DNA from: Streptomyces sp. CB02959
Lineage (GTDB): Bacteria > Actinomycetota > Actinomycetes > Streptomycetales > Streptomycetaceae
DNA: 64,000 nucleotides
Assembly: GCF_002803155.1 (NCBI RefSeq)
Contig: NZ_NNBP01000004.1
Location: forward strand, 62,985-126,984
Direction: 5' to 3'
Both the position numbers and the translations under genes were made by a program. The notes under the pieces were generated by a model. That model saw only the letters and a program-made list of their open reading frames with translations, was not told the DNA's origin and did no database searches. Shown here piece after piece: positions 62,690 to 64,000 of the stretch (the first letter of the stretch is position 1; the number at the start of each line of letters is the position of its first letter).

Positions 62690-63747
62690 AGATCGATCTG
62701 ACGGAAACCACAGCCAGCAAGATCAACAAGGCACTGGTCCAGGGCCGCCGCGCCGTCGGCACCCCGGCCATCGGCATGGTGCTCACCCTCGTCATCGTCA
62801 CCGACGAGGAGAACGCCTACGACGCCCTGAAGGCCGCCAACGACGCCTCCCGCGAGCACCCCTCGCGCACCCTCGTCGTCATCAAGCGGGTCAGCCGGTC
62901 GCCGCGCGACCGCGCCAAGGCCCGCCTGGACGCCGAGGTGCGGGTCGGCACGGACGCCGGCACCGGCGAGACGGTGGTGCTGCGGCTGTACGGCGAGGCG
63001 ATCGACCACGCCCAGTCCGTGGTGCTGCCGCTGCTGCTGCCGGACGCCCCGGTCGTCGTCTGGTGGGCGGTCAACGCCCCGCTGGACCCGGCCAGCGACC
63101 CGCTCGGCGCGCTGGCGCAGCGCAGGGTCACCGACGCCTACGCCTCCGAGGAGCCCGTCCGGGACCTCTCCGCACGCGCCGGCACGTACACCCCGGGTGA
63201 CACGGACCTGTCCTGGACCCGGATCACGCCCTGGCGTTCGATGCTGGCGGCGGCGCTCGACCAGTCGCCGTGCACGGTCACCTCGGCCGTGGTCGAGGGC
63301 GAGGAGTTCAACCCCAGCTGCGAGCTGCTCGCCATGTGGCTCGCCAGCAGGCTGGACGTACCGGTCGAGCGCACCGTTTCGACCGGCCCCGGGCTCACCG
63401 CGGTGCGCCTGGAGTCCAGTGGCGGAACGATTGTCCTGGACCGCCCGGACGGCTCCCTCGCCACCCTCTCCATGCGCGGCCAGCCGGACCGCGCGGTGGC
63501 GCTCAAGCGGCGGGAGACCTCCGAGCTGCTCGCCGAGGAGCTGCGCCGGCTCGACCCGGACGACATCTACGCCGCCGCGCTGAAGTACGGCGTGGAGCGG
63601 ATCGGCGAGCCGGGCGGAGCGCCGGCGGCACCGGCCGCGGCGGACCGGCCGGCGGACCCGGTCGGCGGCAAGGCCGCGGACGAGGACAGCGCCCCGGCCA
63701 AGCCCGCGGCGAAGAAGGCGCCCGCCAAGAAGGCGGCCGCCAAGTGA
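62686..63747 (+). CDS. opcA: Glucose-6-phosphate dehydrogenase assembly protein OpcA
   Basis: A 353-residue protein that activates or assembles glucose-6-phosphate dehydrogenase in actinobacteria and cyanobacteria. DLTETTASKINKALVQGRRAVG, SREHPSRTLVVIKRVSRSPRDRAKARLDAE, DAPVVVWWAVNAPLDPASDPLG and TPWRSMLAAALDQSP match the family. The C-terminal 50 residues are an Ala/Lys/Pro tail (AKPAAKKAPAKKAAAK) beyond the usual core. The ATG overlaps the zwf stop (ATGA). Confidence 0.95.
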   Translation: MKIDLTETTASKINKALVQGRRAVGTPAIGMVLTLVIVTDEENAYDALKAANDASREHPSRTLVVIKRVSRSPRDRAKARLDAEVRVGTDAGTGETVVLRLYGEAIDHAQSVVLPLLLPDAPVVVWWAVNAPLDPASDPLGALAQRRVTDAYASEEPVRDLSARAGTYTPGDTDLSWTRITPWRSMLAAALDQSPCTVTSAVVEGEEFNPSCELLAMWLASRLDVPVERTVSTGPGLTAVRLESSGGTIVLDRPDGSLATLSMRGQPDRAVALKRRETSELLAEELRRLDPDDIYAAALKYGVERIGEPGGAPAAPAAADRPADPVGGKAADEDSAPAKPAAKKAPAKKAAAK

Positions 63748-64000
63748 GCACACCTCAGGTCGTCGTCCACCGCGACAAGGAGCTGATGGCGAAGGCCGCC
63801 GCGGCCCGGCTGATCACCAAGATCGTCGATGCCCAGTCGGCCCGCGGCACCGCCTCCGTCGTGCTCACCGGCGGGCGCAACGGCAACGGGCTGCTCGCGG
63901 CCCTGGCCGAGGCGCCCGCCCGGGACGCGATCGACTGGTCCCGGCTGGACCTGTGGTGGGGCGACGAGCGGTTCCTGCCGGACGGCGACCCGGAGCGCAA
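63744..64000 (+). CDS. pgl: 6-phosphogluconolactonase, 3' truncated by the window edge
   Basis: The GTG at 63744 overlaps the opcA stop (GTGA). The 85 codons present encode VVVHRDKELMAKAAAARLITK, ASVVLTGGRNGNGLL and WSRLDLWWGDERFLPDGDPER, the N-terminal half of the 6-phosphogluconolactonase/DevB family. It completes the run tkt-tal-zwf-opcA-pgl, so the operon covers the oxidative branch up to 6-phosphogluconate. Confidence 0.93.
   Translation, partial: MSTPQVVVHRDKELMAKAAAARLITKIVDAQSARGTASVVLTGGRNGNGLLAALAEAPARDAIDWSRLDLWWGDERFLPDGDPER

Overview
The window is a high-GC actinobacterial chromosome segment, almost certainly from a streptomycete. The signs are strong GC bias at third codon positions, many GTG and a few TTG starts, stop/start overlaps of the GTGA and ATGA type, and a gene order I recall from Streptomyces (phosphate transporter, cobalamin operon, LAETG surface protein, ectABCD, dapD, suf operon, ctaA/ctaB, tkt-tal-zwf-opcA-pgl). 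The species cannot be named from the sequence. No tRNA, rRNA, CRISPR array, prophage or complete insertion sequence was seen.

Layout. 1-1407: end of a PiT phosphate transporter and a small membrane protein. 1408-12046: a B12-riboswitch-headed cobalamin operon (cobD, cobQ, a ChlI/ChlD-type chelatase, cobO, cobB, a VOC-fold protein, cobE, cbiX, cobC), nearly all genes overlapping by a few bases. 12205-16411: a sortase-type LAETG surface protein, an SDR operon facing an ArsR regulator across a palindromic operator, and an amidohydrolase. 16910-20261: ectABCD for ectoine and hydroxyectoine. 20373-24801: assorted enzymes (old yellow enzyme, PLP class V enzyme, FrnE-type DsbA, methyltransferase, GNAT). 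24798-34217: genes that together suggest oxidative hexuronate catabolism (alpha-ketoglutarate semialdehyde dehydrogenase, IclR regulator, KdgD dehydratase, an unrecognised protein coupled to kdgD, uronate dehydrogenase), interrupted by a two-component system and a Met-rich surface protein with a sortase. 34356-41932: GlsB-like protein, double TerD protein, luciferase-like oxidoreductase, methyltransferase, a large acidic hypothetical protein, a secreted endonuclease/exonuclease/phosphatase-family enzyme, and a tiny charged protein. 42017-45460: CysZ/EI24-like membrane protein, dapD, tetR-smr efflux pair. 45125-51790: complete sufR-B-D-ferredoxin-C-S-U-T operon on the minus strand. 52015-57383: ABC-2 exporter, ctaA, an amidohydrolase, a small hypothetical gene, and ctaB. 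57897-64000: transketolase, transaldolase, glucose-6-phosphate dehydrogenase, OpcA and the start of 6-phosphogluconolactonase.

The most unusual observations are two short hairpin repeats of one family inserted in frame into two genes of the cobalamin operon; a likely shared IclR operator linking the scattered uronate genes, with an unrecognised TIM-barrel-like protein translationally coupled to kdgD; an AT-rich 38-bp inverted repeat that contains the ectA start codon; a 38-bp palindrome abutting the start codon of the smr-tetR operon; a terminator hairpin that contains both stop codons of two convergent genes; and iteron-like repeats upstream of tkt.
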